Source: Leptospira ryugenii (GTDB lineage Bacteria; Spirochaetota; Leptospiria; Leptospirales; Leptospiraceae). Taken from it: a stretch of 64,000 nt of DNA. The notes under the pieces are model-generated. The model ran no database searches. It was given only the letters and a program-made list of their open reading frames with translations, and was not told the DNA's origin. Position numbers and translations under genes: made by a program. This document shows, in pieces, positions 1 to 9,071 of the stretch (its first letter is position 1; every line of letters starts with the position of its first letter). The stretch lies in the NCBI RefSeq assembly GCF_003114855.1, contig NZ_BFBB01000008.1, positions 620,001 to 684,000 on the forward strand, written 5' to 3'.

Positions 1-439
1 CATCATAGCAGCTACGAATTCCAATCGTATTTACATTTCCCCAATAGGATTCTTTTTGAGGGTGCTCGAGAGGGTTTCCATAGACTTCGCTCGTTGAGGC
101 TTGTAGTATCCTTGCCCCAACCCGCTTTGCCAATCCAAGCATATTCATCATACCCAGAATGTTTGTTTTCATCGTTTTGATTGGATTGCTTTGGTAGTGA
201 ACTGGCGAAGCAGGGCAGGCCATATTGTAAATCTGGTCTACCTCGAGTTTAATTGGATCTGTGATATCGTGTCGAATGAGTTCAAATTTGGGATTTGCAA
301 AGAGCTTTTCTAGATTGTTTTTTCGACCTGTGTGGAAGTTGTCTAGGGCTATGACTTCATTGCCTTCTTGTAAGAGTTTTTCGCAGAGATGTGAGCCGAT
401 AAACCCAGCACCGCCCGTAATGAGAATTCGTTTGGCCAT
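1..439 (-). CDS. NAD-dependent epimerase, UDP-glucuronate decarboxylase-like (3' end cut by window)
   Basis: Only the first 146 codons lie in the window, read from an ATG at 439. The protein opens with an extended-SDR Rossmann fold: glycine motif [10 protein letters not shown] at residues 9-18 and an Asp (ALDNF) that would bind the NAD ribose. Near the cut end come the TSEVYG stretch with the catalytic Thr/Ser region and a YWGNVNTIG segment, both typical of the UDP-xylose synthase group, which decarboxylates UDP-glucuronate to UDP-xylose. The Tyr-x3-Lys motif should lie just beyond base 1. The wider family also includes dTDP-glucose 4,6-dehydratase, so the substrate is inferred. It would act in the cytoplasm in nucleotide-sugar supply for surface polysaccharide. 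Confidence 0.85.
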   Translation of the reverse strand, partial: MAKRILITGGAGFIGSHLCEKLLQEGNEVIALDNFHTGRKNNLEKLFANPKFELIRHDITDPIKLEVDQIYNMACPASPVHYQSNPIKTMKTNILGMMNMLGLAKRVGARILQASTSEVYGNPLEHPQKESYWGNVNTIGIRSCYD

Positions 440-450
440 TGAGATTCTAT

Positions 451-478
451 ATTTGCCAGGTCAAAATCCTCGGCAAAT
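451..478. other. Intergenic hairpin between the epimerase and M50 genes
   Basis: ATTTGCC-AGG pairs with CCT-(C)-GGCAAAT around a 7-base loop, giving a 10-bp stem with one bulged C. It fills most of the 60-base gap between the stop of the M50-type gene and the start of the epimerase. No run of T follows on either strand, so a classical rho-independent terminator is not supported. It could be an RNA-processing or attenuation hairpin. Confidence 0.35.
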
Positions 479-499
479 TAAAAATTTACCGTCTTCTGA

Positions 500-1378
500 C
501 TAATTGTCTTTTGGAGGCATACCAAAGAAAGTATCCGGTGGAATCACGATTCCACTTTCAGGGTCAACACCTCTCTTTTCTAGCCAGACCTTGGCTTCAG
601 GAGAAAGGTCTCCTGGGAATCGCTCCCAATCAGCAAGCTTCGCATTGTCCTCAGTCACCTCAATTGTATGTTCATGTAAAGAACTACGCAAGAAATGAAT
701 GATGATACCGATGCTGAGTAAGCTCCATAAACTAGCAATGAGATATCCTAAAAACAAGACAGCTTTTGGTACATCCTCTGAACTTAAGTCTTCCGGGCTT
801 AAGCCTGCCATCCAAAAGGCAAGGATACCCGCATCAGAGTCGGACAACTTGTCTGCAAAATCTGATAGATCATAGATCGAATAAAGAGAAATACTCGTAC
901 CTAAAAATACAAGACTCAGTATCGATATAGATTCACCTAACATACCAACTACTAAAATTCCCACTCCCCAAAGGATTCCAGTAAAGTAAGCTAACTCACC
1001 TAATTTGGAATAAAGAACGCTGACAGAAATCAAAAATAGACCGAATAAAATCAATGTTTGACGTGCATGTCTGCCTGAAAAGCCTGCTCTCAATAGCAAA
1101 CCACCAACTAACGAACAACCAACATATCCTGCAGATACTACTAAAATGAAAGAACCTCTAAAGGATGCTGGAGTTGCAATGGTCTCACCACCTTCATTTC
1201 CATGCAAAGCAATACCTTTTACAACACCACCAGTAAAGAGTGCAGCTGTCGCATGACAGATTTCGTGGATCAAAACCACAAATTCTTTTAGGTATGAGGT
1301 CACCTGATGGTCCCAAAATGCGATCAAACTTAAGACCAATGACAAAAAAATCGCAAACTTCAATGGTTTGTCAGACAT
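500..1378 (-). CDS. M50-family-like membrane metallopeptidase
   Basis: This 292-residue polytopic membrane protein carries HEICH at residues 38-42, the HExxH zinc motif, at the end of its first helical stretch, as in M50/M50B proteases. Several further hydrophobic segments fill residues 70-230, and the C-terminal 50 residues are soluble. M50 proteases cut substrates within the membrane and often release anti-sigma factors. No second metal-binding motif (NPDG-like) is obvious, so assignment rests on HExxH plus topology. It lies 18 bases downstream of the SpoIIE phosphatase gene on the same strand and is probably co-transcribed with argJ and the two PP2C-type genes. Confidence 0.7.
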   Translation of the reverse strand: MSDKPLKFAIFLSLVLSLIAFWDHQVTSYLKEFVVLIHEICHATAALFTGGVVKGIALHGNEGGETIATPASFRGSFILVVSAGYVGCSLVGGLLLRAGFSGRHARQTLILFGLFLISVSVLYSKLGELAYFTGILWGVGILVVGMLGESISILSLVFLGTSISLYSIYDLSDFADKLSDSDAGILAFWMAGLSPEDLSSEDVPKAVLFLGYLIASLWSLLSIGIIIHFLRSSLHEHTIEVTEDNAKLADWERFPGDLSPEAKVWLEKRGVDPESGIVIPPDTFFGMPPKDN

Positions 1379-1396
1379 AGCCTATTAGATTATCGG

Positions 1397-3766
1397 CTAG
1401 AGATTTGAAAAAGATAGAGAGATAAATGTCATATCATCGGTCATCTCTCTATTTCCACGGAATCGGTTTAAAACTTCTTCCAGGCGAATCGGTAGGTCTT
1501 TGATCGCAGATTGACCATGAGACGAAAGAAACTCGACTAAAGATTCCTCTCCAAATAGCTCGTCTTTTTCACTAAATGTTTCCGTCACACCGTCGGAAAA
1601 AAGGAATAATCTGGTTCCTGAACCAAGATTAACTTCTTGGGAAACATAATCTGTTTCAAGTATGCCCAGAACTCTCTGTGTCTTAGAATGAAAGTGTAAT
1701 TTTGCGTCTGGAGACATTTCAATGAGTGCTAAATGGCCAGCATTGATAAATCGAAATGTTTTTGACTGTGTATCGATGACTCCGCCAATGAGAGTCATAA
1801 ACTCACTTCCCTGGTATCGCGCTCGAAAGAACGAATTGATCTCTCGGAAAAGTCCCTCAAGAGAGGTCCCATTTCTGAGTTGCTCGCGTACGATACCTTT
1901 GATCGCACTCACTAGAAAGCCTGTTCCTAATCCGTGCCCAGAAACATCACCTAACATAATTATCATTTTGCTAGGCGAGATTGAAATAATATCTAGATAA
2001 TCTCCCGAAATTCCTACTGCAGGTTTACTAATATAGGCAAATTCAATCCCTTTGATTTCACTGGGTGGGATAATTCTCAAGGTATTGTCTACCAGAGATG
2101 CTGTTTGGATATCGCGCACGATTTTTCTTTTTTGGATTTCATCCTCTAACAAGGAGTAATTTTCAATAAGCATTGCAGTAATCTTTACAATTTCATTGAT
2201 AAACTTTAGCTCACCAATAGAAAAGTAATTTGAGTCTGATTTTTCTCCAAGCAGGATCATTGCTCTAATAATTTTTTTACCCGAAGAATGCCCGTAAGCT
2301 GGGAAAGCCAATTGGATATTTAATTCTTTTAAGAAATTATAAAGAGTTTCTCTTAACCCAATTCCATATTCAAGGTGAGATGTAACGGTCACTCGATCGG
2401 TATTGGCAAAATAATTCCAAATTTCAGATTGAGCTGGGATCCGGACAAAATTTACATTTCGTAAATCTGTTCTAGCAAATGTATCTCCTGGAATCAGAAT
2501 AATGATATTGGAAATGGAAAGGGTTTCCATCACAGTTCTATTGATCGATGAGATAGTTCGTCTCATCGAAATTGGATCTGTGATGATCTTAGTTACTTTT
2601 TCTATCCCTTTACTCAGGATGGGATTCTTTTCAAAAAACCAAAAATCAATCCACTCCTTCATTTTCAACTTGATGGGAATCATATAGATGGTTAGCACGA
2701 GAAGCAAAAGAAAATTTAGAAACCATCTTTCTTTAAGATAAGGAACTGGAAGCAAATAATCTACCAACAGTACCAAGGAAATATATACAACAGTAGAAAA
2801 AGAAACCAAAATCAAAGTAATAATTGTAGGAGTAAAGATGACGAATGAAGGAACAAAGGTATATCGATAGGTTCCGTAAAAGAAAGTAATCATGAAGAAA
2901 AGATAAGACAAAAAGAAAAATATCCTATCTACATAAAACCAGGGAAACCCTTGGAAAAAAAGAATTGAGATTGGCATGCTCGTGTACAGGACTATGGCCG
3001 TAAGCAATGAAATCCTCTTAAGCAATGCTTCTCCCTTTGTTTTTGTGTTGAGTAAGTCTTTAAGATTTAAAGTGAAATTGAATACTCCAAAGAAAAAATT
3101 CAGTCCATGTCCGATATTGACTATGTTCAGTGCCAATTGCCAATTTGTATCTTCTTGGTCAGCAATGACACCAATAACAACTGCAATCAAAAACTGAGGA
3201 AGCAACCATTTAGATGGGATTTCCTTTCCTCGTAAACGATAAATGAGATGATAATGAAGAAATGCACTGAAATAGATAGAAAAGAATAATGGAAAAACCG
3301 TTATATGGTAGGTGATGAGAAAGACATTCGAAAAAAACAAAATCGATAGATTTAAAAAGAAAGAAAATATCAACCCATCTCTTGTGGCGACGTAAAAATA
3401 GACGGCAGATAGTACGCTGAAGAAGGCTAACAAAAAATCTAAACTGAAAAATGTAAGGATATCAAATTTTTCAAATTTGATCGGTTGAACAGACAGCAAT
3501 CTTTCTTCTTGTTTTAAATTTCGTACCTTGATTGTATAGGTCTCTCCAAGATTTAGATTCTCCGCTTGATGGAAGTTCGCGATATCTTCTTGGCTGAGAT
3601 AACTTCCCCAAAGAGATTTATACTCTTCGGCTACATTTACAATTAAACCTGAATCATAGTAGAAAAAGGGAAGTCTGATTTTGGAAGATTGGATACCTAA
3701 ATAAGCAAAGAAGACCAAAAGACAAAAGATAAGAGTAGAAAAAATAGTGATTGTTATCTCTCTCAT
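1397..3766 (-). CDS. Membrane-bound SpoIIE/PP2C-family serine phosphatase with GAF-like region
   Basis: This 789-residue protein has an N-terminal signal anchor, a short extracytoplasmic region, about eight hydrophobic helices (residues ~100-360), a GAF-like region (~390-540) and a C-terminal PP2C (SpoIIE) domain (~555-789). The metal-binding Asp residues of the catalytic domain are present in VGISGDYLD, LGDVSGHG and LFSDGVTE, so the enzyme should be active on Ser/Thr-phosphorylated partners such as anti-anti-sigma factors. The arrangement suggests an envelope or lipid signal received by the membrane part. Its ATG overlaps the TGA of the upstream degenerate paralog by four bases, which implies translational coupling of the two. 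Confidence 0.85.
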   Translation of the reverse strand: MREITITIFSTLIFCLLVFFAYLGIQSSKIRLPFFYYDSGLIVNVAEEYKSLWGSYLSQEDIANFHQAENLNLGETYTIKVRNLKQEERLLSVQPIKFEKFDILTFFSLDFLLAFFSVLSAVYFYVATRDGLIFSFFLNLSILFFSNVFLITYHITVFPLFFSIYFSAFLHYHLIYRLRGKEIPSKWLLPQFLIAVVIGVIADQEDTNWQLALNIVNIGHGLNFFFGVFNFTLNLKDLLNTKTKGEALLKRISLLTAIVLYTSMPISILFFQGFPWFYVDRIFFFLSYLFFMITFFYGTYRYTFVPSFVIFTPTIITLILVSFSTVVYISLVLLVDYLLPVPYLKERWFLNFLLLLVLTIYMIPIKLKMKEWIDFWFFEKNPILSKGIEKVTKIITDPISMRRTISSINRTVMETLSISNIIILIPGDTFARTDLRNVNFVRIPAQSEIWNYFANTDRVTVTSHLEYGIGLRETLYNFLKELNIQLAFPAYGHSSGKKIIRAMILLGEKSDSNYFSIGELKFINEIVKITAMLIENYSLLEDEIQKRKIVRDIQTASLVDNTLRIIPPSEIKGIEFAYISKPAVGISGDYLDIISISPSKMIIMLGDVSGHGLGTGFLVSAIKGIVREQLRNGTSLEGLFREINSFFRARYQGSEFMTLIGGVIDTQSKTFRFINAGHLALIEMSPDAKLHFHSKTQRVLGILETDYVSQEVNLGSGTRLFLFSDGVTETFSEKDELFGEESLVEFLSSHGQSAIKDLPIRLEEVLNRFRGNREMTDDMTFISLSFSNL

Positions 3767-5031
3767 TTTTTGTCGCTCAAACTGAATCTAAGTATAGCCT
3801 GTTCTGCGAATAAAATTTGAATCGCTCCTTTTTCCATGGGTATTTTATTTTTCCATCCCATACTCGCTACGACTTCTTCATCATTACTTTCTCTCACCAC
3901 TTTAAATTGTTTTCCTTCTTGGATGATATAGATTTCGTTAAAATCAATCTTTCCAATGATGAGTTCGTACTTATTGTTCCAATCTAATTTTTGAAATGTA
4001 TTCGTAATCAATTGTTTGATATCTGAAAATCCTCTTAAGAGTCGCAGTCTGGATTGAGAATATACGACACCCAGGATATAGGATAGAATGATACCGATGT
4101 GCTGGTATGTCCTTCCTGCATGTAGTACAACAAAGTACCAAGATCCATCTTCTACTTGGAAAAATTCAACGAGGTTTCCATGGTTTCTAGGGTATGCTCG
4201 AATCGACCAACCAGGCAAGTCTGGAATCTTTCCTGTTTCTAATAAATCCTGTATGCGATCTGCATACTCTGCTTCTTTTTGGTATTTTTTGTTCTCTGTG
4301 ATGTGATAGGAGAGCACATGGTTATGAATGGCTAAGGCAGATTGTCCTGCCAATAGAGACAGGGTATGCTTTGATTCTGTGTTTGGAATGTTAGAAACAG
4401 CCAAGAATCCGAATACTTTTTCTCGAAACAAAAATGGATAAATAAAATTTGCATGTAGTTCCATGAAGTCGTTGTTGATTTCAGTCGAATGGATTGCATC
4501 CATAAGGGAAGCTCCATTCTTTTTGCTTCTGAGGAACTCCAAAAAGGATTGTTTTACTTTAATCTCTTTTGTTGGACTGAGTTTTTTTTGCCTTCCTCGG
4601 AAATAGCTGTGGAAGTCAAAAGTGCCCAAAGGATTTAACAAGGCAATAGTACCAGCATGGCTTTCTGTAATTTTGACCATATCGGGAAACACATGTTTTA
4701 CGAGTGAATCATAGTTAAATTGTTTGATAGCTTGTCTGTAGGATTCCGCATCGTCGGTGAGGTATTCAGATAAAAGTTTTACTCTCATCTTTCGAGTGAA
4801 TTTCTCGACTAGAGGTAAGTAGATTAAGATAGACATTGCCATCACAAGTATAAATGCCATTTCGAGATGATAATTGAGATCTTTTGGTAGATTTCGTAAG
4901 ATAAAATAATATGTGAGGAGAACGATTATGATATACGTAGTTCTTGTTAAAATGATGGTTAGAGATTGTTTCAGTTGGTAATTCGAAGGTAACAATCTCT
5001 TCAATTGATTTGTATACAAAGAAAACTTCAT
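3763..5031 (-). CDS. GAF plus degenerate PP2C-like protein (probable pseudophosphatase)
   Basis: This 422-residue protein has two N-terminal membrane helices (~20-70), a GAF-like region (~90-245) and a C-terminal region laid out like SpoIIE phosphatases. An AEYADRIQDLLETGKIPDLPGW segment at ~255 matches the usual entry to that fold. The metal-binding positions are gone: the VGGDYYD site reads NLVEFF, the GDVSGHG site reads LHAGRTYQH, and the terminal DG site reads FAEQAI. It is therefore most likely catalytically dead. It overlaps argJ (ATGA, 5028-5031) and the intact phosphatase (3763-3766), so all three are one transcription unit. Partnership with the active phosphatase is inferred from this context. 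Confidence 0.7.
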   Translation of the reverse strand: MKFSLYTNQLKRLLPSNYQLKQSLTIILTRTTYIIIVLLTYYFILRNLPKDLNYHLEMAFILVMAMSILIYLPLVEKFTRKMRVKLLSEYLTDDAESYRQAIKQFNYDSLVKHVFPDMVKITESHAGTIALLNPLGTFDFHSYFRGRQKKLSPTKEIKVKQSFLEFLRSKKNGASLMDAIHSTEINNDFMELHANFIYPFLFREKVFGFLAVSNIPNTESKHTLSLLAGQSALAIHNHVLSYHITENKKYQKEAEYADRIQDLLETGKIPDLPGWSIRAYPRNHGNLVEFFQVEDGSWYFVVLHAGRTYQHIGIILSYILGVVYSQSRLRLLRGFSDIKQLITNTFQKLDWNNKYELIIGKIDFNEIYIIQEGKQFKVVRESNDEEVVASMGWKNKIPMEKGAIQILFAEQAILRFSLSDKK

Positions 5032-6182
5032 GTCGTATAATATGCGTTTTCTTTAATATAACCTTCGGTGAAATCGCAAGTCCAAAAGGTTTTCTCTACG
5101 TCTCCTGTTCCCAATTGAATTAAAATTTTAACTTCCTCATTGGATTTTAGATACTCAGCTAATCTTTCTTTGGTTGTTGCATCGGCACCTTTTACAGAAA
5201 TCCCACCTAAATAGATTTGCAGGGATTCGTAAGGGATTGGCTCATCAAATACCTTTCCAACAGCCATAACAAATCGCCCCCAGTTGGGATCTCCCCCGTA
5301 GATAGCGGTTTTGATCAAGGGAGAGTTGATGACTGATTTTCCTATTTTTCTTGCTTGAATTTCATCTCGAGCCTTCGAGATAGTACACTCGATCAATTTA
5401 CTTGCACCCTCACCGTCGCGCGCAATTTTTTTCGATAACTCGATAGCGATTTCCTCTAAATTTTTATAAAAAAGTGCATCGGGAATCTTACCTAATTTTC
5501 CTGAGCACATTAAAACGACGGTATCGCTTGTAGAAGTGTCTGAATCTATGCTGATACAATTGTATGATTTATCTACGGCATTTTTTAAAATACCGTACAA
5601 ATCGTCCGATTCAGGTAAAAAATCAGAAAAAATATATGATAACATGGTAGCCATATTCGGTTCTATCATGCCAGCACCTTTTGCTATTCCATAAAGAACA
5701 CCTGTTTTACCTTGATACTGAATTTCTCTCGTTGCAATTTTTCTGCGAGTATCCGTTGTCATTATCGCTTCTGCAACTTGGTCGAGGTTTCCTGGCTGGA
5801 GATTCTCTTTGGCGGATTTACAGGCGGTTAAGATCTTTTCTATCGGAAGTGGAACACCAATGACACCCGTTGACGAAGGTAAGACATCTTCTTTTTTTAT
5901 ATTCAATGATTGTGCGATCGCAGCACAGATTTGCCTGGAATGTTCAATGCCAAGTTCTCCCGTGGCAACGTTTGAATTTTTTGAATTGATTACCAGTGCT
6001 TGTAATTGGCCGTCACGTATATGTTCTCTTCCTACTATGATAGGAGCACCCGGAAAGTTATTTTTTGTAAAAACTGCCGCCGCCTTACAAGGAACATCTG
6101 AATAAACAACAGCGAAGTCTAAAGTCGAATCTTTGATGCCGATATTTTTTCCAAAAGAGTAAAAGCCGAGAGGGTATTTCAT
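5028..6182 (-). CDS. argJ: Arginine biosynthesis bifunctional ornithine acetyltransferase ArgJ
   Basis: This 384-residue cytoplasmic enzyme transfers the acetyl group from N-acetylornithine to glutamate, and in bifunctional forms also uses acetyl-CoA (N-acetylglutamate synthase activity), so it works in the cyclic arginine pathway. The hallmark KGAGMIEPNMATML motif is at ~169-182. Thr179 is the autocleavage site and nucleophile, giving alpha and beta chains. VLPSSTGVIG at ~100-109 is the conserved oxyanion segment. Length is normal for the family. It is the first gene of a coupled unit with two PP2C-type genes, an unusual partner for a biosynthetic enzyme. Confidence 0.95.
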   Translation of the reverse strand: MKYPLGFYSFGKNIGIKDSTLDFAVVYSDVPCKAAAVFTKNNFPGAPIIVGREHIRDGQLQALVINSKNSNVATGELGIEHSRQICAAIAQSLNIKKEDVLPSSTGVIGVPLPIEKILTACKSAKENLQPGNLDQVAEAIMTTDTRRKIATREIQYQGKTGVLYGIAKGAGMIEPNMATMLSYIFSDFLPESDDLYGILKNAVDKSYNCISIDSDTSTSDTVVLMCSGKLGKIPDALFYKNLEEIAIELSKKIARDGEGASKLIECTISKARDEIQARKIGKSVINSPLIKTAIYGGDPNWGRFVMAVGKVFDEPIPYESLQIYLGGISVKGADATTKERLAEYLKSNEEVKILIQLGTGDVEKTFWTCDFTEGYIKENAYYTT

Positions 6183-6228
6183 AAAATCAATTCATAGCCA
6201 ATATGCCGTGAAAGGAGTGAAATCGTCC

Positions 6229-7617
6229 CTATTTTTTTGGAAATTCAAATGAGAAAATTGAGCCGCCCTCAGGGTTTGGACGAACGTATACTTCTCCTGC
6301 ATGGAGTCTTGCTATGTGTTTTACAATCGACAAACCTAGTCCTGTACCACCTTCTTTCCGAGATCGATTTGTATCGACACGAAAGAACCTTTCGAAGATA
6401 CGTTCTGAGTCTTCTGGAGAAATCCCGATCCCATTATCTCGAACTTCCAAAAGGTACTTTTCATTAACCTCTTTAGCAAAAACTACGATGTTTGAATTCT
6501 CTGGCGAATAGGCTGAGGCATTCGAGATTAAATTTACGAGTACATGCTCCATCAAGACTAGATCGGCTTGGACTCTCATGGTTTTTTCAATTTCGATGAT
6601 TAAATTTTGGTTTTTATTGGAGAGAATGACTCCAACGGAATCTCTCACATTTTTAACGAGTTCATATAATTGGAAGGATTCAGTTTGCAAAATCGTTTTG
6701 TGATTTTCTAGTCGGGAGATTGTGAGCATATCTTCCACGATTCTCACGAGCCGTTCCGTATTTCTTAAAATCGCATCTAAGAACTTTTTTTCATTGCTAC
6801 CATCTTCTAACTTTAGTCGGTAATGGAGAGTTTCTGCGTAACCTTTAATAGATGTAATCGGTGTTTTAAGTTCATGAGAAGCATTTTGAAAGAATTGTTC
6901 TCTTACTAGCTGATTTTGTCTATCCTCTGTAATATCTAATATCACTCCGATATATAAATATACGATATCGTTGGACTTTATCGGGTACAAACGAGCATTG
7001 TAAAAGTGGCTTCCTTCCTGAAATTCTGTTTTACCTTCGGCCTTTTTTGCAACTTTTGTTTCGATGAATTGTAAGAGCTCTCTATTCTTTACTGCAGAAC
7101 GTATATCTTTGAATTGAGAATTTTGAGAAATGATACTTTCTGGAATATTGCGATTTAAAAAAAGAAACTTGTTATTAAAATCAATGGCAAAGACTCCTTC
7201 CTTTAAATTTTGGAGTAATGAATTGAATTTTTCTTTTTCTACTGTCAGGTCTAAGAACTGGTTCTTTAGTCGCTTTGCCATTTCATTTATGGAAGATGTA
7301 AGCTGAGCTAATTCCAAAATTTCCGGAGAGGGCAATTCAACTCCAAAATCTCCAGCATTGATATCTTTGGTTTTATTCTCTATGAGAGATAGGGGATCTG
7401 TGACCTTTCGTGCGATTGTAAAAGAAACATAAAACGTGCCAAAGATAGCTATTAGAATATAAGAAAAAAATAACAAAGGCTTCAAGCTATTGGACAGGTA
7501 ATCTTCTACTGCAATCACACCTGCTGCCAACAAAATCAAAATTAGCAGTAAACCCCAGTTTAATAGAAGTAATGTGGAAAAAAAGCTACGCATCTCTGAA
7601 ACGATATCCGACACCAC
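6229..7617 (-). CDS. PhoR-like sensor histidine kinase
   Basis: This 462-residue kinase has two closely spaced N-terminal membrane helices (~12-32 and 45-65) with almost no periplasmic loop, then HAMP (~68-120), PAS (~125-225), HisKA with phospho-acceptor His248 in ASHELKTPITS, and a HATPase domain with N box (HVLVNLISNASAYSP), DNGIGISPED and GGTGLGLSIVKH. A missing sensor loop is typical of PhoR-type kinases that sense through partner membrane proteins. Its start lies inside the end of the response-regulator gene (32-base overlap), so the pair is translationally coupled. Phosphate as the signal is inferred from architecture and the upstream 11-bp repeats. Confidence 0.9.
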   Translation of the reverse strand: MVSDIVSEMRSFFSTLLLLNWGLLLILILLAAGVIAVEDYLSNSLKPLLFFSYILIAIFGTFYVSFTIARKVTDPLSLIENKTKDINAGDFGVELPSPEILELAQLTSSINEMAKRLKNQFLDLTVEKEKFNSLLQNLKEGVFAIDFNNKFLFLNRNIPESIISQNSQFKDIRSAVKNRELLQFIETKVAKKAEGKTEFQEGSHFYNARLYPIKSNDIVYLYIGVILDITEDRQNQLVREQFFQNASHELKTPITSIKGYAETLHYRLKLEDGSNEKKFLDAILRNTERLVRIVEDMLTISRLENHKTILQTESFQLYELVKNVRDSVGVILSNKNQNLIIEIEKTMRVQADLVLMEHVLVNLISNASAYSPENSNIVVFAKEVNEKYLLEVRDNGIGISPEDSERIFERFFRVDTNRSRKEGGTGLGLSIVKHIARLHAGEVYVRPNPEGGSIFSFEFPKK

Positions 7618-8266
7618 GGATTGTTTCGAGTCTTTCTTTTTCTGAGAGTAATTTGTCTCTTAGTCTTTTAATGTTTACATCTACCGTACGATCTGTAACA
7701 AAGACATCCTTTCCCCAAATACGATCCAAGAGTTTATCCCTCGAGAAAGCAACTCCAGGGTTTGAGAGAAATAATTGTAGGATTTTGAACTCTATCAGTG
7801 TAAGTTCAACCTCTTTGCCATCCACATAAACTTTATGGGCGGTTGGATTCATTTGGATCTTTCCGCTACTGACTGGTCCTACCTTTTCTACAACAGCTGC
7901 AGATTCTGCATTTCTTCTGGTAACTGTGCGAACCCTTGCAACGAGTTCCCGAATGTTGAAAGGCTTTTTGATATAGTCGTCTGCTCCAAGCTCAAGGCCG
8001 AGCACTACATCCGTTTCCCCTGTCTTGGCCGTAACCATCAAGATGGGCAATTGTGGGTATTTTTCTTTGATGCGTTTGCATAGATCCAAACCACCGATGC
8101 CGGGTAACATCAGATCAAGGATCATTCCGTCCGGGAGATTTTTCTCCAGACGTCCTAAAACTTCCATTCCATTGTGGCAGACTTCTACTTGAAATCCTTC
8201 TTCTTCCAAATGGAACTGGATTAAGTTGGCTATGTCTTCTTCGTCATCAACAACAAGAATTTTCAT
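7586..8266 (-). CDS. OmpR/PhoB-family response regulator
   Basis: This 226-residue regulator has an N-terminal receiver domain with acidic pocket DD at 7-8, phospho-acceptor Asp51 in ILDLMLPG, the conserved Thr in MVTAKTGE and Lys in YIKKPF, followed by a winged-helix DNA-binding domain (~130-226) ending in TIRGVGYRF, as in PhoB/OmpR. It is the first gene of the pair with the PhoR-like kinase. Three 11-bp direct repeats lie 25-58 bases ahead of its start (8292-8324), which is the arrangement PhoB/PhoP dimers bind, so autoregulation is likely. Confidence 0.92.
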   Translation of the reverse strand: MKILVVDDEEDIANLIQFHLEEEGFQVEVCHNGMEVLGRLEKNLPDGMILDLMLPGIGGLDLCKRIKEKYPQLPILMVTAKTGETDVVLGLELGADDYIKKPFNIRELVARVRTVTRRNAESAAVVEKVGPVSSGKIQMNPTAHKVYVDGKEVELTLIEFKILQLFLSNPGVAFSRDKLLDRIWGKDVFVTDRTVDVNIKRLRDKLLSEKERLETIRGVGYRFRDA

Positions 8267-8291
8267 AGATATTTCATAACATACCTAGTTT

Positions 8292-8324
8292 TGGTTACAT
8301 TACGAATACAATTCGATTACAATT
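8292..8324 (-). promoter_or_regulatory. Three tandem 11-bp repeats, candidate PhoB/PhoP-type box
   Basis: On the plus strand the units are TGGTTACATTA (8292-8302), CGAATACAATT (8303-8313) and CGATTACAATT (8314-8324). The last two differ at one base, and the first matches the third at 7 of 11. The shared TTACA or ATACA core recurs every 11 bp, one helical turn, just upstream of the response-regulator start at 8266. PhoB of E. coli and PhoP of Bacillus bind 11-bp direct repeats. The site is probably where this regulator controls its own operon. Confidence 0.6.
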
Positions 8325-8329
8325 GAGAT

Positions 8330-8734
8330 TTATTCTGGTTGGCTCAAACGATTGATTTGTTCAATGGCTTGTCTTTGGCGAATCATCAAATAAGCAAGTA
8401 AACCTAAAAAAAGAACCAAGGCTAAAGCAAAGACCCAAAGTAAACTCCGAAGACGTGCCTGCTCTTTTTGGATTGCTTGGATTTCCTCAAGGTGCGAAAC
8501 CAAAAAGTAAAAATGGTCTATTTTAGGATAGGTCAACTTTGCCTCAGCTCGGATTTGCGTGACCAATTCCTTACTCTCTTCAAGGCTCAAAGATTCAATG
8601 AGAGGGAGCGCCTTGTCCATTTCCAATTCCAATAGGTCCTTTGCTTTGGGAACTTCCGCAAGGACAGGCTGGGCAAATAGAAAAGAGAACAAAACAGCTA
8701 AGGAAAAAGAATGGAGAGTAGAATTACAGTTCAT
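8330..8734 (-). CDS. Exported protein with C-terminal membrane helix, last gene of the ECF sigma unit
   Basis: I do not recognise a family. From the ATG at 8734 it encodes 134 residues: a signal peptide ending near QPVLAEVP, a helical periplasmic region with several Leu/Glu-rich stretches, a membrane helix (~100-122) and a short basic tail. A TTG nine bases upstream is an alternative start. It overlaps the preceding membrane-protein gene by 11 bases and ends the ECF sigma factor unit. A role in the same regulon or as part of its sensor is possible from position only. Confidence 0.6.
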   Translation of the reverse strand: MNCNSTLHSFSLAVLFSFLFAQPVLAEVPKAKDLLELEMDKALPLIESLSLEESKELVTQIRAEAKLTYPKIDHFYFLVSHLEEIQAIQKEQARLRSLLWVFALALVLFLGLLAYLMIRQRQAIEQINRLSQPE

Positions 8735-9071
8735 GAAAGCCAAGTTTTTCTTTCCATTCTTTTAGAAAAGGAATTCGAGAGTTGATGAAAAGGACCCCCA
8801 AAAGCAAGGAATAGAAGCAATAAAATAGGCTAGAGCTAATCAAAATAGGGAGTAAATAAGGCTTCCAATCCATCGAGCCTTTGACAAGCATCAGTAGTCC
8901 GATTGGAATCAAAAAGAGAGTGGCAGAGAGAAAGAGAGCCGTCACCAAATAATGGACAGGTAATAGCTGAGACAAGACCGCCAAACGGAAAGAAGGATTC
9001 TGATACCGTCCCTTAAGCAGAGGATCTGGATGTAAAAATGTTTGTTCCAAAGGTGTGCGTTTAAGTTTCAT
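8724..9071 (-). CDS. Small membrane protein following the ECF sigma factor
   Basis: This 115-residue protein, read from the ATG at 9071, has two strong hydrophobic segments separated by a short loop (near YLVTALFLSATLFLIPIGLLM and the LPILISSSLFYCFYSLLLG stretch) and basic ends. Its start lies inside the last codons of the sigma factor gene (CATGAAAC), so translation is coupled. It has no zinc-binding HxxxCxxC motif of the common anti-sigma type. An anti-sigma role is suggested only by position. An upstream in-frame start at 9104 is less likely because it lies deeper in the sigma gene. Confidence 0.6.
   Translation of the reverse strand: MKLKRTPLEQTFLHPDPLLKGRYQNPSFRLAVLSQLLPVHYLVTALFLSATLFLIPIGLLMLVKGSMDWKPYLLPILISSSLFYCFYSLLLGVLFINSRIPFLKEWKEKLGFHEL

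Noticed and set aside
451..478. Rho-independent terminator after the M50 gene
   Set aside because: The hairpin is convincing, but no T run follows on either strand.
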